From Bacillus sp. 491mf (GTDB lineage: Bacteria; Bacillota; Bacilli; Bacillales; Bacillaceae_G): 64,000 nucleotides of DNA. Shown in pieces: positions 43,872-54,110 of the stretch. A program made the position numbers and the translations under genes. Location: assembly GCF_900112415.1 (NCBI RefSeq), contig NZ_FOLV01000001.1, forward strand, positions 1-64,000, read 5' to 3'. Under the pieces are notes generated by a model. It worked only from the letters and a program-made list of their open reading frames with translations, did no database searches and was not told the origin of the DNA. Positions within the stretch are counted from its first letter, which is position 1. The number at the start of each line of letters is the position of its first letter.

Positions 43872-45056
43872 GTGAGCAAATATAAACGTATTTTCCTTAT
43901 CGTAATGGACTCCGTAGGAATTGGAGAAGCACCAGATGCTGAGAAATATGGCGATAAAGGTTCTGACACATTAGGTCATATTGCAGAGCATATGGATGGA
44001 TTACATATGCCAAACATGATGAATTTAGGTTTGGGTAACATCCGTGAAATGAAAGGGATTTCGAAAGTAGAGAAGCCGCTTGCATGTTATACAAAAATGC
44101 AAGAAAAATCTACGGGTAAGGATACAATGACAGGACATTGGGAAATCATGGGCCTATACATTGATACGCCATTCCAAGTGTTCCCAGAAGGATTCCCAAA
44201 AGAATTGCTGGACGAGTTAGAAGCGAGAACAGGGCGTAAAATCATTGGGAATAAACCGGCTTCTGGAACAGGGATTCTAGATGAGCTTGGACAAGAGCAT
44301 ATGGAAACAGGTTCATTAATTGTGTATACATCTGCTGATAGCGTGCTACAAATTGCTGCTCATGAAGAAGTTGTACCACTTGAAGAATTATATAACATTT
44401 GTAAAATTGCACGAGAGTTAACACTCGATGAAAAATATATGGTTGGTCGTGTGATTGCTCGTCCATTCGTTGGAGAGCCAGGAAACTTTACACGTACACC
44501 GAACCGTCATGACTACGCTTTAAAACCATTTGGTCGCACAGTTATGAACGAATTAAAAGATTCTAGCTATGATGTAATTGCAATTGGCAAAATTTCTGAC
44601 ATTTATGATGGAGAAGGTGTAACAGAGTCTCTTCGTACAAAATCCAACATGGATGGCATGGATAAACTTGTAGATACATTAAACATGGACTTTACTGGTT
44701 TAAGCTTTTTAAATCTAGTTGACTTTGATGCACTGTTCGGTCATCGTCGTGATCCTCAAGGATATGGAGAAGCATTACAAGAATATGATGCACGCCTTCC
44801 TGAAGTGTTTGAAAAGTTAAAAGAAGATGACTTATTACTTATTACAGCTGACCATGGTAATGACCCAATTCACTACGGTACAGACCATACGCGTGAATAT
44901 GTACCATTATTAGCATATAGCCCAAGTATGAAAAATGGTGGACAAGAATTACCACTTCGTCAAACATTTGCTGATATCGGTGCAACAGTTGCAGAAAACT
45001 TTAATGTAACAATGCCAAAATACGGAAAAAGTTTCTTAAACGAGCTAGGTAAATAG
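43872..45056 (+). CDS. deoB: Phosphopentomutase
   Basis: DeoB, 394 residues, interconverts (deoxy)ribose-1-phosphate and -5-phosphate, linking nucleoside breakdown to central metabolism. It is an alkaline-phosphatase-superfamily enzyme: the metal Asp is in [12 protein letters not shown] near 11-22, the phosphorylated Thr in [12 protein letters not shown] near 80-91 and the C-terminal metal residues in ADHGNDP near 327. GTG start with GGAGG upstream. First gene of deoB-punA-pdp. Confidence 0.95.
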   Translation: MSKYKRIFLIVMDSVGIGEAPDAEKYGDKGSDTLGHIAEHMDGLHMPNMMNLGLGNIREMKGISKVEKPLACYTKMQEKSTGKDTMTGHWEIMGLYIDTPFQVFPEGFPKELLDELEARTGRKIIGNKPASGTGILDELGQEHMETGSLIVYTSADSVLQIAAHEEVVPLEELYNICKIARELTLDEKYMVGRVIARPFVGEPGNFTRTPNRHDYALKPFGRTVMNELKDSSYDVIAIGKISDIYDGEGVTESLRTKSNMDGMDKLVDTLNMDFTGLSFLNLVDFDALFGHRRDPQGYGEALQEYDARLPEVFEKLKEDDLLLITADHGNDPIHYGTDHTREYVPLLAYSPSMKNGGQELPLRQTFADIGATVAENFNVTMPKYGKSFLNELGK

Positions 45057-45068
45057 GAGGAATATAAA

Positions 45069-45890
45069 ATGAATCGTGAATTAATTACAAAATCTGCAGC
45101 ATATTTAAAAGGTAAATTTTCAGAAAGACCAACAGTAGGACTAATCCTAGGTTCAGGTTTAGGTGTTTTAGCTGATGAAATTGAAAACGCAGTAGCTGTA
45201 CCTTACAATGAAATTCCTGAGTTCCCTGTATCTACAGTTGAAGGTCATGCTGGCCAATTAGTATTCGGTACACTTCAAGGAGTGACAGTTGTAGCAATGC
45301 AAGGTCGTTTCCACTACTATGAAGGATACGATATGCAAAAAGTAACATTCCCAGTTCGTGTTATGAAAGAATTAGGTGTAGAAACAGTTGTTGTTACAAA
45401 CGCAGCTGGTGGTGTAAATACATCATATGAGCCAGGCGATTTAATGTTAATCTCAGACCACATTAACTTTATGGGACACAATCCATTAATCGGACCAAAT
45501 GATTCTGAAATGGGTGTACGTTTCCCTGATATGTCTGAATCTTATAGTAAAGATCTTCGTGCAATGGCGAAACAAGTTGCAGCTGATTTAAATATTAAAG
45601 TACAAGAAGGCGTATATGTAGCGATGACAGGTCCAGTATACGAAACACCAGCAGAAATTCGTATGATCCGCACAGTTGGCGGCGACGCTGTCGGCATGTC
45701 AACTGTACCAGAAGTTGTTGTAGCGCGTCATGCTGGTATGAAAGTACTTGGTATTTCTTGTATTTCAAATATGGCAGCTGGTATTTTAGATCAGCCACTT
45801 AATCATGAGGAAGTAATTGAAACAACAGAGCGTGTAAAAGCAAACTTCTTAGCACTTGTAAAAGAAATTGTAAAACAAATGAAGGGATGA
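45069..45890 (+). CDS. punA: Purine-nucleoside phosphorylase
   Basis: A 273-residue trimeric-type purine nucleoside phosphorylase (PunA/PupG) that releases guanine or hypoxanthine as free bases. The phosphate and ribose sites are [13 protein letters not shown] near 25, GRFHYYEGY near 78 and VTNAAGGVN near 111; base-binding ETPAEIRM near 193 and Asn in SNMAAG near 237 are present. AGGAGG lies before the ATG. Second gene of the operon. Confidence 0.95.
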   Translation: MNRELITKSAAYLKGKFSERPTVGLILGSGLGVLADEIENAVAVPYNEIPEFPVSTVEGHAGQLVFGTLQGVTVVAMQGRFHYYEGYDMQKVTFPVRVMKELGVETVVVTNAAGGVNTSYEPGDLMLISDHINFMGHNPLIGPNDSEMGVRFPDMSESYSKDLRAMAKQVAADLNIKVQEGVYVAMTGPVYETPAEIRMIRTVGGDAVGMSTVPEVVVARHAGMKVLGISCISNMAAGILDQPLNHEEVIETTERVKANFLALVKEIVKQMKG

Positions 45891-45897
45891 GTTTACA

Positions 45898-47202
45898 ATG
45901 AGAATGGTGGACCTAATTGCGAAAAAGCGTGATGGCAAAGCATTAACGACAGAAGAAATTAAATTTATCATTGAAGGGTACACAAATGGTGATATTCCAG
46001 ATTATCAAATGAGTTCACTTGCAATGGCAATTTTCTTCCAGGATATGAATGAGCAGGAACGTGCTGATTTAACGATGGCAATGGTAAATAGTGGTGACAC
46101 AATTGATTTATCAGCGATTAAAGGCGTAAAAGTAGATAAGCATTCAACAGGTGGTGTTGGTGATACAACTACACTTGTATTAGGTCCATTAGTAGCTGCT
46201 TTAGGTGTACCAGTTGCGAAAATGTCTGGTCGTGGTCTTGGGCATACAGGTGGTACGATTGATAAACTAGAAGCAGTTCCAGGATTCCATGTAGAAATTG
46301 AAAACAAGGAATTCATTCGTCTCGTAAACGAAAATAAAATTGCTGTTATTGGACAAAGTGGTAATTTAACACCTGCTGATAAAAAGTTATATGCACTTCG
46401 TGATGTGACAGCAACGGTAAACTCTATTCCGTTAATTGCCAGCTCTATTATGAGTAAAAAAATTGCAGCTGGTGCGGATGCAATCGTTCTTGATGTAAAA
46501 ACAGGTGCGGGTGCATTTATGAAAACGGATGAGGATGCGAAGCGATTAGCAGAAGCAATGGTTCGTATCGGGAACAACGTTGGGCGTAAAACAATGGCTG
46601 TTATCTCTGATATGAGTCAGCCGCTTGGTGAAGCAATCGGTAACGCTCTAGAAGTAAAGGAAGCGATTGATACATTACAAGGAAAAGGACCAAAAGACTT
46701 AGAAGAGTTATGTTTAACACTTGGAAGTCAAATGGTATACTTAGCTGGACAAGCTTCTTCTTTAGAAGATGCACGTGAAAAGCTAATTGAAGTAATGAAC
46801 AATGGCAAGGCATTAGAAGCGTTTAAAACATTCTTAGCAGCACAAGGCGGCGATGCTTCTGTTGTTGATGATCCAACGAAACTTCCGCAAGCGCAATATA
46901 TGATTGAAGTAGAAGCAAAAGAAGATGGCTACGTATCTGAAATTGTAGCAGATGAAATTGGTACAGCAGCGATGCTTCTTGGTGCAGGCCGTGCAACGAA
47001 AGAATCTGAAATTGATTTAGCAGTTGGTCTAATGCTTCGTAAAAAAGTTGGCGATAGCGTGAAAAAAGGTGAATCACTTGTAACAATTTACGCAAACCGT
47101 GAAAATGTAGAAGATGTAAAACAAAAAATTTACGAAAACATGAAAGTGTCTGCGGAGCACGTCGATGCACCGCAATTAGTACACGGCATCGTTGAAAAAT
47201 AA
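45898..47202 (+). CDS. pdp: Pyrimidine-nucleoside phosphorylase
   Basis: Pdp, 434 residues, phosphorolyses uridine, thymidine and deoxyuridine. KHSTGGVGD near 81 binds phosphate, [11 protein letters not shown] near 109 and the Asp/Lys block [10 protein letters not shown] near 198 are intact. The C-terminal lipoyl-like fold is complete. It follows punA by seven bases and ends at a strong terminator. With deoB and punA it salvages both kinds of nucleoside. Confidence 0.95.
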   Translation: MRMVDLIAKKRDGKALTTEEIKFIIEGYTNGDIPDYQMSSLAMAIFFQDMNEQERADLTMAMVNSGDTIDLSAIKGVKVDKHSTGGVGDTTTLVLGPLVAALGVPVAKMSGRGLGHTGGTIDKLEAVPGFHVEIENKEFIRLVNENKIAVIGQSGNLTPADKKLYALRDVTATVNSIPLIASSIMSKKIAAGADAIVLDVKTGAGAFMKTDEDAKRLAEAMVRIGNNVGRKTMAVISDMSQPLGEAIGNALEVKEAIDTLQGKGPKDLEELCLTLGSQMVYLAGQASSLEDAREKLIEVMNNGKALEAFKTFLAAQGGDASVVDDPTKLPQAQYMIEVEAKEDGYVSEIVADEIGTAAMLLGAGRATKESEIDLAVGLMLRKKVGDSVKKGESLVTIYANRENVEDVKQKIYENMKVSAEHVDAPQLVHGIVEK

Positions 47203-47230
47203 AGTGACAATTTGTTCGCGAATTGTGAGA

Positions 47231-47268
47231 TAAAAAAGCTAAGGAGTTTTCTCCTTAGCTTTTTTTGC
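47231..47268 (+). terminator. Terminator of the deoB-punA-pdp operon
   Basis: An AAAAAAGCTAAGGAG arm pairs with CTCCTTAGCTTTTTT (47232-47246 with 47251-47265) and is followed by further T. Confidence 0.9.
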
Positions 47269-47291
47269 TTATAATAAGAATGGGTGAAATT

Positions 47292-48242
47292 ATGATAAGA
47301 ATTTGTGCAGTAACAAAGGAAAATGAAGTATTATATGACGTACCATTAGAAGAAACGAAGCGAGAAGATATCGTATGGTTTTGGTTAGACTTGTGTAAAC
47401 CGACGAAAGAAGAGTATACATATATTTTACAAGATTATTTTAAATTCCATCCCCTTGCGATTGAAGATTGTTTGGAGTATGTCCAAAGGCCGAAAGTGGA
47501 CTTTTATGAAGGATATAATTTTTTAGTACTTCATGCTTTTAGCGAAGAGGGGTTAGAGCCTCATGAAATTGATTTATTCGTTAGCGATCAGTTTGTTGTA
47601 TCTTTTCACTTTTCGCATAATAAGGCGATTGAACGAGCTTGGAATAAACTTGGAGAAAAGCAGCGCATAAAGAGAAGTACTCTTCATGTGACCCATATGA
47701 TTATTGATCAAATTGTCGATGATTATTTTGCTCCTGTATATTATATTGAAGATCATTTAAATGCTATTGATGATAACTTAACGGGAGATACAGCTGGTAC
47801 TGTATTAGAAGAGGTATTTGATATTCGCTCTGATTTATCAAAATTACGACGAACAATTGTACCGATGCGCGATTTATTATATCGTATTTTAAATTCAACG
47901 CGCTTTTATGGTGCAAGTGACCACGAAATTTATTTCAAAGATATTCACGATCACCTTTTAAAGCTTGCCGAAATGATTGAAGCAAGTCGAGAGCTGACAG
48001 CTGATATTCGCGATAGCTACTTTTCACTTAACTCTCACCATATGAATAACATTATGAAGACATTAACGGTTTTTTCAACTATTTTCATGCCATTAACATT
48101 TATAGTTGGTGTGTATGGAATGAACTTTGATCATATGCCAGAGTTAAAATGGGAATATGGTTATTATATTTGTTTAGCCGTAATGGCGTTTATAGGTGGC
48201 GGAATGATGGTCTGGTTTTATAAGAAGGGCTGGTTTAAATAA
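47292..48242 (+). CDS. corA: CorA-type magnesium transporter
   Basis: CorA, 316 residues, is a pentameric Mg2+/Co2+ channel. The long N-terminal cytoplasmic domain is followed by two membrane helices in the last 60 residues. The signature YGMNF near 286 lies at the end of the first helix, and the MPEL motif follows in the loop. ATG 47292 with a weak GGGTG site; a longer in-frame start is not supported. Confidence 0.9.
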   Translation: MIRICAVTKENEVLYDVPLEETKREDIVWFWLDLCKPTKEEYTYILQDYFKFHPLAIEDCLEYVQRPKVDFYEGYNFLVLHAFSEEGLEPHEIDLFVSDQFVVSFHFSHNKAIERAWNKLGEKQRIKRSTLHVTHMIIDQIVDDYFAPVYYIEDHLNAIDDNLTGDTAGTVLEEVFDIRSDLSKLRRTIVPMRDLLYRILNSTRFYGASDHEIYFKDIHDHLLKLAEMIEASRELTADIRDSYFSLNSHHMNNIMKTLTVFSTIFMPLTFIVGVYGMNFDHMPELKWEYGYYICLAVMAFIGGGMMVWFYKKGWFK

Positions 48243-48271
48243 TAAAACGCCGGGAATTCCCGGCGTTTTTG
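48243..48271. terminator. Shared terminator, corA and NCS2 permease
   Basis: AAAACGCCGGG/CCCGGCGTTTT (48244-48254 with 48259-48269), with T-runs on both strands. Confidence 0.9.
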
Positions 48272-48273
48272 CT

Positions 48274-49563
48274 TTAGCCAATGGCATGCAGCACAAACAT
48301 GGCTAAGAAGAGACATGTGATAACATAAAGCGGTTTTGCAACTTGTTTATGTTTACCAAGTGCTACTTTTAAGATTGGATATGCAATGAATCCAAATGCA
48401 ATACCATCAGCAATGCTATATGTGAGCGGAATCATAACGATGATTAAAAACGCTGGAAATCCTTCTGAAAAATCATTCAGAGGAATTTGTTGAATGTTTG
48501 TAATCATTAAGCCGCCAATAATAATTAAGATTGGAGCGATTGCGCTATTTGGAATTAATTTTACAAACGGCAGTGCAAATAATGAGGCAAAGAATAAACT
48601 ACCAGTGACGATAGACGTCATACCTGTCTTGCCGCCCGCTGTAATACCAGCAGCACTTTCTACTGTAGAAACAGTTGGACTAGTGCCAAATAGACCGCAT
48701 GTCATCGCTGAAATTGCATTTGCTTGATAAGCACGAGGGAATTTACGCTGATCTTCTAATAAACCGTGCAAAAGTCCCATGTTTTCAAAAATGAGTACCA
48801 TACTCAATGAGAACGTTGCGATTAAAAATGGTAAAGAAGTCAATTTCCCAAACGACATTGCGCCAAAAACATCACCATAGTTAGCAAAGGAGAATGAACT
48901 ATTGCCAACTTGACTTGTATCAACAAGACCAAATAACCAGGAAATTCCGGTTCCAATTGCAATTGTCCATAAGAAGTTTCCACGTACGTTACGAATAAAT
49001 AAAACTAATGCAACGATAAGAGTAAGCAGTGTTGCTAGAACAACGGGACTGCTTAATTTTCCTAATGCAACAGCAGTATTTGAATTTGCAACGACAAGGC
49101 CACCTTTTTGCAAGCCGATAAATGCTAAAAAGAGTCCGATACCAACAGTTATCGCTTCTTTTAACGACTTTGGAATTGCGGCAGAAAGTGTGCGAGCAAT
49201 TGGTGTAAAAGCGGCAATTGCAAAAATAATACCAGCGACAAATACCGCTGCTAATGCTTCTTGCCAAGTTAAGCCAAGCGTATGCACAGCTGTGTACGTA
49301 AAAAACGCATTTACTCCCATACCTGGTACAAGAATCGCCGGTGCATTTGCCCAAAATGCCATTAATAGACATCCGACAAATGAGCTGAATACTGTTGCTA
49401 AAATTCCTGCCTCTAGAGGAATGCCAGCATCTGATAAAATGGATGCATTCACAATCATAATATAAACAATTGTGAAAAATGATGTTACACCAGCGAGCAC
49501 TTCTTGTTTTGGTGATGTTTGATGTAAGTCTAATTTAAATGTTTTCTCAAGAATTCCTTTCAT
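48274..49563 (-). CDS. NCS2-family purine permease (AzgA branch)
   Basis: A 429-residue permease of the xanthine/uracil/AzgA family, with about 12 helices. PGMGVNAFFTY near 80 and TSPTVSTVESAAGI near 295, with the Glu in the second, are the conserved substrate-binding segments. AzgA-type members carry hypoxanthine, guanine or adenine. A TATAAT and a leader of about 60 bases lie in front, without a purine riboswitch. Close to deoB-punA-pdp, it suggests purine traffic. GAAGG ribosome site. Confidence 0.87.
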   Translation of the reverse strand: MKGILEKTFKLDLHQTSPKQEVLAGVTSFFTIVYIMIVNASILSDAGIPLEAGILATVFSSFVGCLLMAFWANAPAILVPGMGVNAFFTYTAVHTLGLTWQEALAAVFVAGIIFAIAAFTPIARTLSAAIPKSLKEAITVGIGLFLAFIGLQKGGLVVANSNTAVALGKLSSPVVLATLLTLIVALVLFIRNVRGNFLWTIAIGTGISWLFGLVDTSQVGNSSFSFANYGDVFGAMSFGKLTSLPFLIATFSLSMVLIFENMGLLHGLLEDQRKFPRAYQANAISAMTCGLFGTSPTVSTVESAAGITAGGKTGMTSIVTGSLFFASLFALPFVKLIPNSAIAPILIIIGGLMITNIQQIPLNDFSEGFPAFLIIVMIPLTYSIADGIAFGFIAYPILKVALGKHKQVAKPLYVITCLFLAMFVLHAIG

Positions 49564-49698
49564 GTTAAACCTTCTTTTTCATATCCCTCTCCCACCCGTG
49601 ATAACCTTATGTAAGGCCCACCGTCTATTATTATAGCAAAACAAAAGTTTTTTACAACAATAAAAATGAGAACGTTTTCTTTATTGCTAGATATATAG

Positions 49699-50358
49699 TT
49701 ACAAATAGGTAAAAACAGCACGTACAGTTGAAATAATTTCGATTTCACCTGATTGAATAGGAGGAGTGCCGCTATGAACAGCGGAATACGCAACAAATTC
49801 CCGCGGCATATGAGAAGACTCTTCAACGATAGAAAGAGGAACGGGATTTATATTTAAATTATATGTACTAGCAATTGTCCTTGCTTTTTCTTGCGCGTTT
49901 TGCACAGCGAGCATTAATGCTTGTTTGTAATAGGCATTCGGTGCAGAAACACGAAAGACAAGTCCTCTAGCAACATTAGCTCCGTTTGTAACAGCTGCTT
50001 CAAATACTTCGCCTGCTTTTTGTACATTGAGCACAGTAATTTCATATAAATGCTCAACTTGATAACCTCGCAATGCAGGCTTTTCGTTTACGATTTCATA
50101 TTGCGGTGTAATGGTGTAAGAAAGTGTTTTAATATTTTGCTCTGTAATTCCAAGTTGTTTTAAAGAAGTAAGTAAATTAGTAGAAAGAGCAGCATTTTCT
50201 GCTTGTGCTTGTTTCACATTTTGATCTTCAGTACGAACACCGATTGTTAAAACGACAACATCCGGTTTTGCTTTCACGACACCTTCACCTTGTACAGTAA
50301 CCGTTGCTTCCTTGCCATTACGTAACTCATGTGGATAGGGGGGCATGCCCATTTGCAT
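49699..50358 (-). CDS. SIMPL domain (DUF541) protein
   Basis: A 219-residue protein of the SIMPL family (DUF541), named for an IRAK-1-interacting homologue; bacterial members are mostly of unknown function, some in oxidative stress. VQGEGVVKAKPDVVVLTIGV near 23-42 and the tyrosine-rich YTITPQYEIV near 84 are typical. No signal peptide is seen, unlike many relatives. Good GGAAGGTG ribosome site seven bases before the ATG. Confidence 0.85.
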   Translation of the reverse strand: MQMGMPPYPHELRNGKEATVTVQGEGVVKAKPDVVVLTIGVRTEDQNVKQAQAENAALSTNLLTSLKQLGITEQNIKTLSYTITPQYEIVNEKPALRGYQVEHLYEITVLNVQKAGEVFEAAVTNGANVARGLVFRVSAPNAYYKQALMLAVQNAQEKARTIASTYNLNINPVPLSIVEESSHMPREFVAYSAVHSGTPPIQSGEIEIISTVRAVFTYL

Positions 50359-50518
50359 AATTGTTCACCTTCCTTTCTTTATTTATATGAAAGAAGGAAG
50401 TCCATTTTTTCTTAAATTTAGAAAAATGGTGGAAAATCTAAGTAGAAAGAAAATATATACAATTGTGGTATTCATGCATTATAATATGTGTAAATATTAT
50501 AAAAAAGGATCGAGAACA

Positions 50519-50938
50519 GTGAACGAAAAACGAGAAGCACTTATTTTAAACTTATCTACTTCTTTTCGGAGAATGCTTCGCCTATTACAAAATGATATTA
50601 ATGAACTTTTTTCTGAATATATGCCATGGAATGAATTTTCTGTACTGCGTGCGTTATATTGGAAAAGTCCGCAAATGGCATCTCAAATTGCAAGTGAAGT
50701 GAATGTTACATCCAGTCATATTACAGCAGTTACAGATCGCCTTACTCGTAAGGGGCTTGTAATAAGAAAGCGATCTAATACGGACAGACGTATTGTGTAT
50801 TTAGAAATTACAGATAGCGGACGAGAAGTTGCTGAAAAATTGGAAAATGTTCGAAAAGAATATTATAGAGAGAAGTTTAAGAACTGGAGCGACGAGGAAA
50901 TAGAAATAGCATTAGAGCTCTTTGATAGAGTTCTATGA
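50519..50938 (+). CDS. MarR family transcriptional regulator
   Basis: A 139-residue winged-helix regulator. The HTH is ASQIASEVNVTSSHITAVTDRL near 53-75 and the wing holds NTDRRIVYLEIT near 85-96. It starts with GTG 50519 (GGATCGAG upstream is a weak site); a longer frame runs through the intergenic DNA. TATAAT near 50480 is a good -10. Divergent from the SIMPL gene, which may be its target. Confidence 0.88.
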   Translation: MNEKREALILNLSTSFRRMLRLLQNDINELFSEYMPWNEFSVLRALYWKSPQMASQIASEVNVTSSHITAVTDRLTRKGLVIRKRSNTDRRIVYLEITDSGREVAEKLENVRKEYYREKFKNWSDEEIEIALELFDRVL

Positions 50939-50975
50939 AGATAGAAAAGCAGAGATTGCTTTTCTATTTTTTTTA
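50938..50975 (+). terminator. Terminator after the MarR gene
   Basis: ATAGAAAAGCA/TGCTTTTCTAT (50941-50951 with 50957-50967) followed by TTTTTTT. Confidence 0.88.
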
Positions 50976-50999
50976 TGTGTAAAAATAAATACAAATTAA

Positions 51000-51100
51000 A
51001 AAATCGCTATAAAACCTTTTTTCTTTTTAGGTGGGCGAGAGCATCTGGCCGTGCATAGTAGCGACTAATATGTTGAAAAGATAAAATGGATTTATTGGGG
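51000..51100. repeat. Repeat A copy
   Basis: The core at about 51029-51070 reads GGTGGGCGAGAGCATCTGGCC and GTGCATAGTAGCGAC. Minus orientation; the outer right half is missing. Confidence 0.7.
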
Positions 51101-51168
51101 AATCGTTGCATTGTATAAAAATAGCCTGAAATTCTTATACTTTACGTATATGGAATAGGAGGCATACA

Positions 51169-51714
51169 ATGAAGCGGATTGTTTCTTTTGGCATTATCGG
51201 TATTTGTTTATTATGGTACGGAACTGAGATAAGTGCAGCGTCTCCCAATCAAATTGTCCAAAAAGAACTGGAATATATATCAAATCATAAAACCGTTTTA
51301 TATTCAAAGTTATGGATGCGTTCGATGCAAACGTCTGTATTATTTCATCACAATGATCGCATTCACCATCAAGATACTTTACATAATATAAAACATTCTT
51401 CTCTCATCAGCATAAAACAAATGTCACTAACGAAAGCTTCCATTTATATGCCGCGAGTTTCTCAGTATGTATCAAAATTTGGAAAAGAAAATGTACAAGT
51501 GTACTATTTAGCTGTGCAGTATGATGTGAAAAAAGAAAATACATATCAAATGAATGGAACGAACTACTTCTTACAAGTATTTGTACAAGAGTATGGAGAC
51601 TGGAAAATTGCCGAAAGTATTGTTGCACCAACCGATCAAATTGTGACAAACCACGATGGATTTGGGACAGATGAGGAGAAGAACTATAGTGAAAGAAGAC
51701 AGAAGATAAAATAG
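51169..51714 (+). CDS. Secreted protein of unknown function
   Basis: A 181-residue protein with a signal peptide (MKRIVSFGIIGICLLWYG, probable cleavage near AAS at 24). The mature part is mixed, with aromatic strands near 110-150 (VQVYYLAVQYDV, FLQVFVQEYGDWKIAE). The pattern of strands ending in DWKIAE resembles nuclear-transport-factor-2-like folds, but this is a guess. GGAGG ribosome site; a terminator follows and is shared with the ABC permease gene. Confidence 0.65.
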   Translation: MKRIVSFGIIGICLLWYGTEISAASPNQIVQKELEYISNHKTVLYSKLWMRSMQTSVLFHHNDRIHHQDTLHNIKHSSLISIKQMSLTKASIYMPRVSQYVSKFGKENVQVYYLAVQYDVKKENTYQMNGTNYFLQVFVQEYGDWKIAESIVAPTDQIVTNHDGFGTDEEKNYSERRQKIK

Positions 51715-51737
51715 CCTCCGAGGAGGCTATTTTGCAT
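51706..51737. terminator. Terminator shared with the ABC permease operon
   Basis: AAAATAGCCTCC/GGAGGCTATTTT (51708-51719 with 51722-51733) with A/T runs in both directions. Confidence 0.88.
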
Positions 51738-52791
51738 ATAAAGAAAGTTTATGTTTTAACACTCGCTGTAAAATGACATATGTCAAAATGCCAAACCCGA
51801 TAAAATACATATAGTGAAGTGGGATAGATGTACTGCCATCAGTGAACACTTCACTACCAAGAAGTCCGAAACAAATGGAAGTACATATTGAAAAATAGAT
51901 ATGAAGTTTTTGATATAGCAATATCTTCCCATTTTGTTCATTTGGTGAACGTGCATATAAGTAGCTTCCTAATGGAAGACAGATGAGAATATAAATTATA
52001 GGACTCAATAGTGCCCATGCAGACGGGATATGATGATAAGCAGGTCCCGCATGTACCTCGCCGTATTCATCTTTTATATCTTCTCTGCTTGGATCATAAG
52101 TGTAGTCAATTGTAAAATGGGAAAGTGGCGCTACAATACTTGTATTTTCTATATGCATAGAACTTTTATTATAAATGTTATTATATTCTTTTTGTGTAGC
52201 CACATGTAATGCAACGAACGGAAACGCAAGCTGAAAAATATAGAGAGGGAAAATTACTATAATATAACTTAGTGCTCCTTGTGAGATCACATTTCCTGTA
52301 ATCGTTCCAATAAAAAGTGATAATGTGTATACAGCAATGAGCGTAATAATCGTATACACGAAATATAGATGAAATGGTGTAAAAGATTGATACTCGCCAT
52401 GTATCGTTGTGTTATAGACAATATACATAAGAATCCAACTTATACTTAGTGTACTCACAATATGAACCGAACCAAACAACCATTTTGATAAAAATAAATG
52501 TGAGCGTTTAAATGGCATGGACCATAAAAAATCATTTGTTTGATTATGACGTTCCCAGCCTATTAATATGACAGCTAATCCGATTAAAAGCAGGCCAGGG
52601 AAAAATGTAGGATTATCTCCGCTCAAGTGATAGGAATAATATGTATCCGTCGTTTCGCGTAAGTACTCAGCTCTGTGCAATGCGTCGCTATAATATTGAT
52701 AGGGTAAGAAATATAAGGTACTGAACCAGAATAACATAATAATATATTTCCCTTGCTTCCAGTTTCGCATCCATAATGCTTTATGAAACAT
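51727..52791 (-). CDS. ABC-2-type permease, third paralogue
   Basis: A 354-residue membrane protein, last of three paralogous permeases behind the YtrA-like regulator and ATPase. It begins MFHKALWMRNWKQGKY and has hydrophobic helices through the N-half, a soluble loop near 170-250 and more helices at the end (SPNEQNGKILLYQKL near 291 is shared by all three). It lies 45 bases after the second permease. YtrC/YtrD-type subunits of B. subtilis are the nearest known relatives by arrangement. Confidence 0.8.
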   Translation of the reverse strand: MFHKALWMRNWKQGKYIIMLFWFSTLYFLPYQYYSDALHRAEYLRETTDTYYSYHLSGDNPTFFPGLLLIGLAVILIGWERHNQTNDFLWSMPFKRSHLFLSKWLFGSVHIVSTLSISWILMYIVYNTTIHGEYQSFTPFHLYFVYTIITLIAVYTLSLFIGTITGNVISQGALSYIIVIFPLYIFQLAFPFVALHVATQKEYNNIYNKSSMHIENTSIVAPLSHFTIDYTYDPSREDIKDEYGEVHAGPAYHHIPSAWALLSPIIYILICLPLGSYLYARSPNEQNGKILLYQKLHIYFSICTSICFGLLGSEVFTDGSTSIPLHYMYFIGFGILTYVILQRVLKHKLSLYAK

Positions 52792-52836
52792 ACCGTTTCC
52801 CCCAGTTCATTATATTGCTAGTTTGTAAACTTAAGC

Positions 52837-53919
52837 TTATCTAGTATTGAAAGAAAACTTCCATTTGAGTAGGCGAGCTACAATTATATAACTAATAATA
52901 CTTGTTACGAGAAACCCAAAATAGTATCCCCATATTGAATCGTTTCCGCCGAATACTTTTCCTCCGAGTAGTGCAAAACACATAATTGTACAAACAGCAA
53001 ACGATTTTTGAAGTTTCTGGAATAAGACCATTTTTCCGTTTTGTTCATTAGGAGAACGTGTATATAAGTATGCACCTAAGGGCAAGGATAGCAGAATGAC
53101 CAAAATTGGACTTAACAGCTTCCAACTAGATGGAATTTGGGAATGATTCGGCTTTTTATTTAAGTTTGATGAAACAATATTGCCATATCTGTCATGTTCG
53201 TATTCTGGATGATAATCGAATTCAACTTTGAATTTTGTAATTGGGTTCAATGGACTTGCATGTAAAAAAGCATCATCGTATTTACATTCAAAACAAGTTC
53301 TTGCTTTAACAGAATCCCCAGCATGTATAGTGACTAACCCTGAGATAAGTAAAGGAAGACCAAATGGTAAAAATAAGCATATGGTTGCTAGTAGACCGTG
53401 CGAAATAATATTTCCTGTGATTGTCCCAATGAATAAAGAGAATGTATAAATTGCAATTAGGACAATTGTTGCATAAAGAAAATAAAAATGAAAAGGTGTA
53501 AACACTTGATATGCATGATGAAATGAATTGTTATAGATAATATACATACTAATCCAGCATATTGTTTGTACACTTGAAATATTTATAACCCCAAACAACC
53601 ATTTTGCTAAGAACATATCTTTTCGTTTAAACGGCATGGCCCATATAAAGTCTATGGATTGTGTATGTTTTTCCCAGCCGATAAAAATACACGCTAGTAA
53701 TAGTAATAGTACGATTTGTCCAAGGATAGTGCCTTCTAAATTAAATCCATATTGATAATAATGTGTATAATCAGGATTTTTTATTTTTGAAAGATGAAAC
53801 TGTGATTGAGCTAAACTAAGGTACTTATAGGGAAGCATATATAAACTACTTAACCAAAACAATAAAACAATAAATTTTCCCTGCTTCCAGCTGCGCTGCC
53901 ACAATGCTTTATGAAACAT
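52837..53919 (-). CDS. ABC-2-type permease, second paralogue
   Basis: A 360-residue paralogue of the first and third permeases: the same N-terminus (MFHKALWQRSWKQGKF), the same conserved FSLFIGTITGN segment near 153, and the same SPNEQNGKMVLFQKL near 296. ATG 53919 is chosen; the in-frame GTG at 53928 lies in the GAGGTG ribosome site. It is separated from the first permease by a repeat A copy. Confidence 0.8.
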   Translation of the reverse strand: MFHKALWQRSWKQGKFIVLLFWLSSLYMLPYKYLSLAQSQFHLSKIKNPDYTHYYQYGFNLEGTILGQIVLLLLLACIFIGWEKHTQSIDFIWAMPFKRKDMFLAKWLFGVINISSVQTICWISMYIIYNNSFHHAYQVFTPFHFYFLYATIVLIAIYTFSLFIGTITGNIISHGLLATICLFLPFGLPLLISGLVTIHAGDSVKARTCFECKYDDAFLHASPLNPITKFKVEFDYHPEYEHDRYGNIVSSNLNKKPNHSQIPSSWKLLSPILVILLSLPLGAYLYTRSPNEQNGKMVLFQKLQKSFAVCTIMCFALLGGKVFGGNDSIWGYYFGFLVTSIISYIIVARLLKWKFSFNTR

Positions 53920-53974
53920 GTAATTCACCTCTATTTGTATGTATTTGCTTCGTGATTAAAACACCTTGCTGCCT

Positions 53975-54101
53975 TTCTTTGTTTTAAAATTTTGCGTGTG
54001 GCAGGAAAAGGACCTGACCGCTCCTATACATGGCTAGTCCCTCTCTACCATTTTAAAAAATACTTTTCTGAGTCTTTTTCACAGATCGACTGAGTAGTTA
54101 C
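53975..54101. repeat. Repeat A copy within the ABC operon
   Basis: Core GTGGCAGGAAAAGGACC, CTGACCGCTCCTATACAT at 53998-54030, plus orientation. It ends at TGAGTAGTTAC (54091-54101), the same terminal repeat as the 195-bp element at 43172-43366; the left end repeat is not seen. It lies between permeases one and two and so would be transcribed with them. Confidence 0.75.
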
Positions 54102-54110
54102 AAAATATCG

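Noticed and set aside
49564-49640. Purine riboswitch before the NCS2 permease
   Set aside because: The leader is only about 60 bases and lacks the conserved loops of the purine aptamer.
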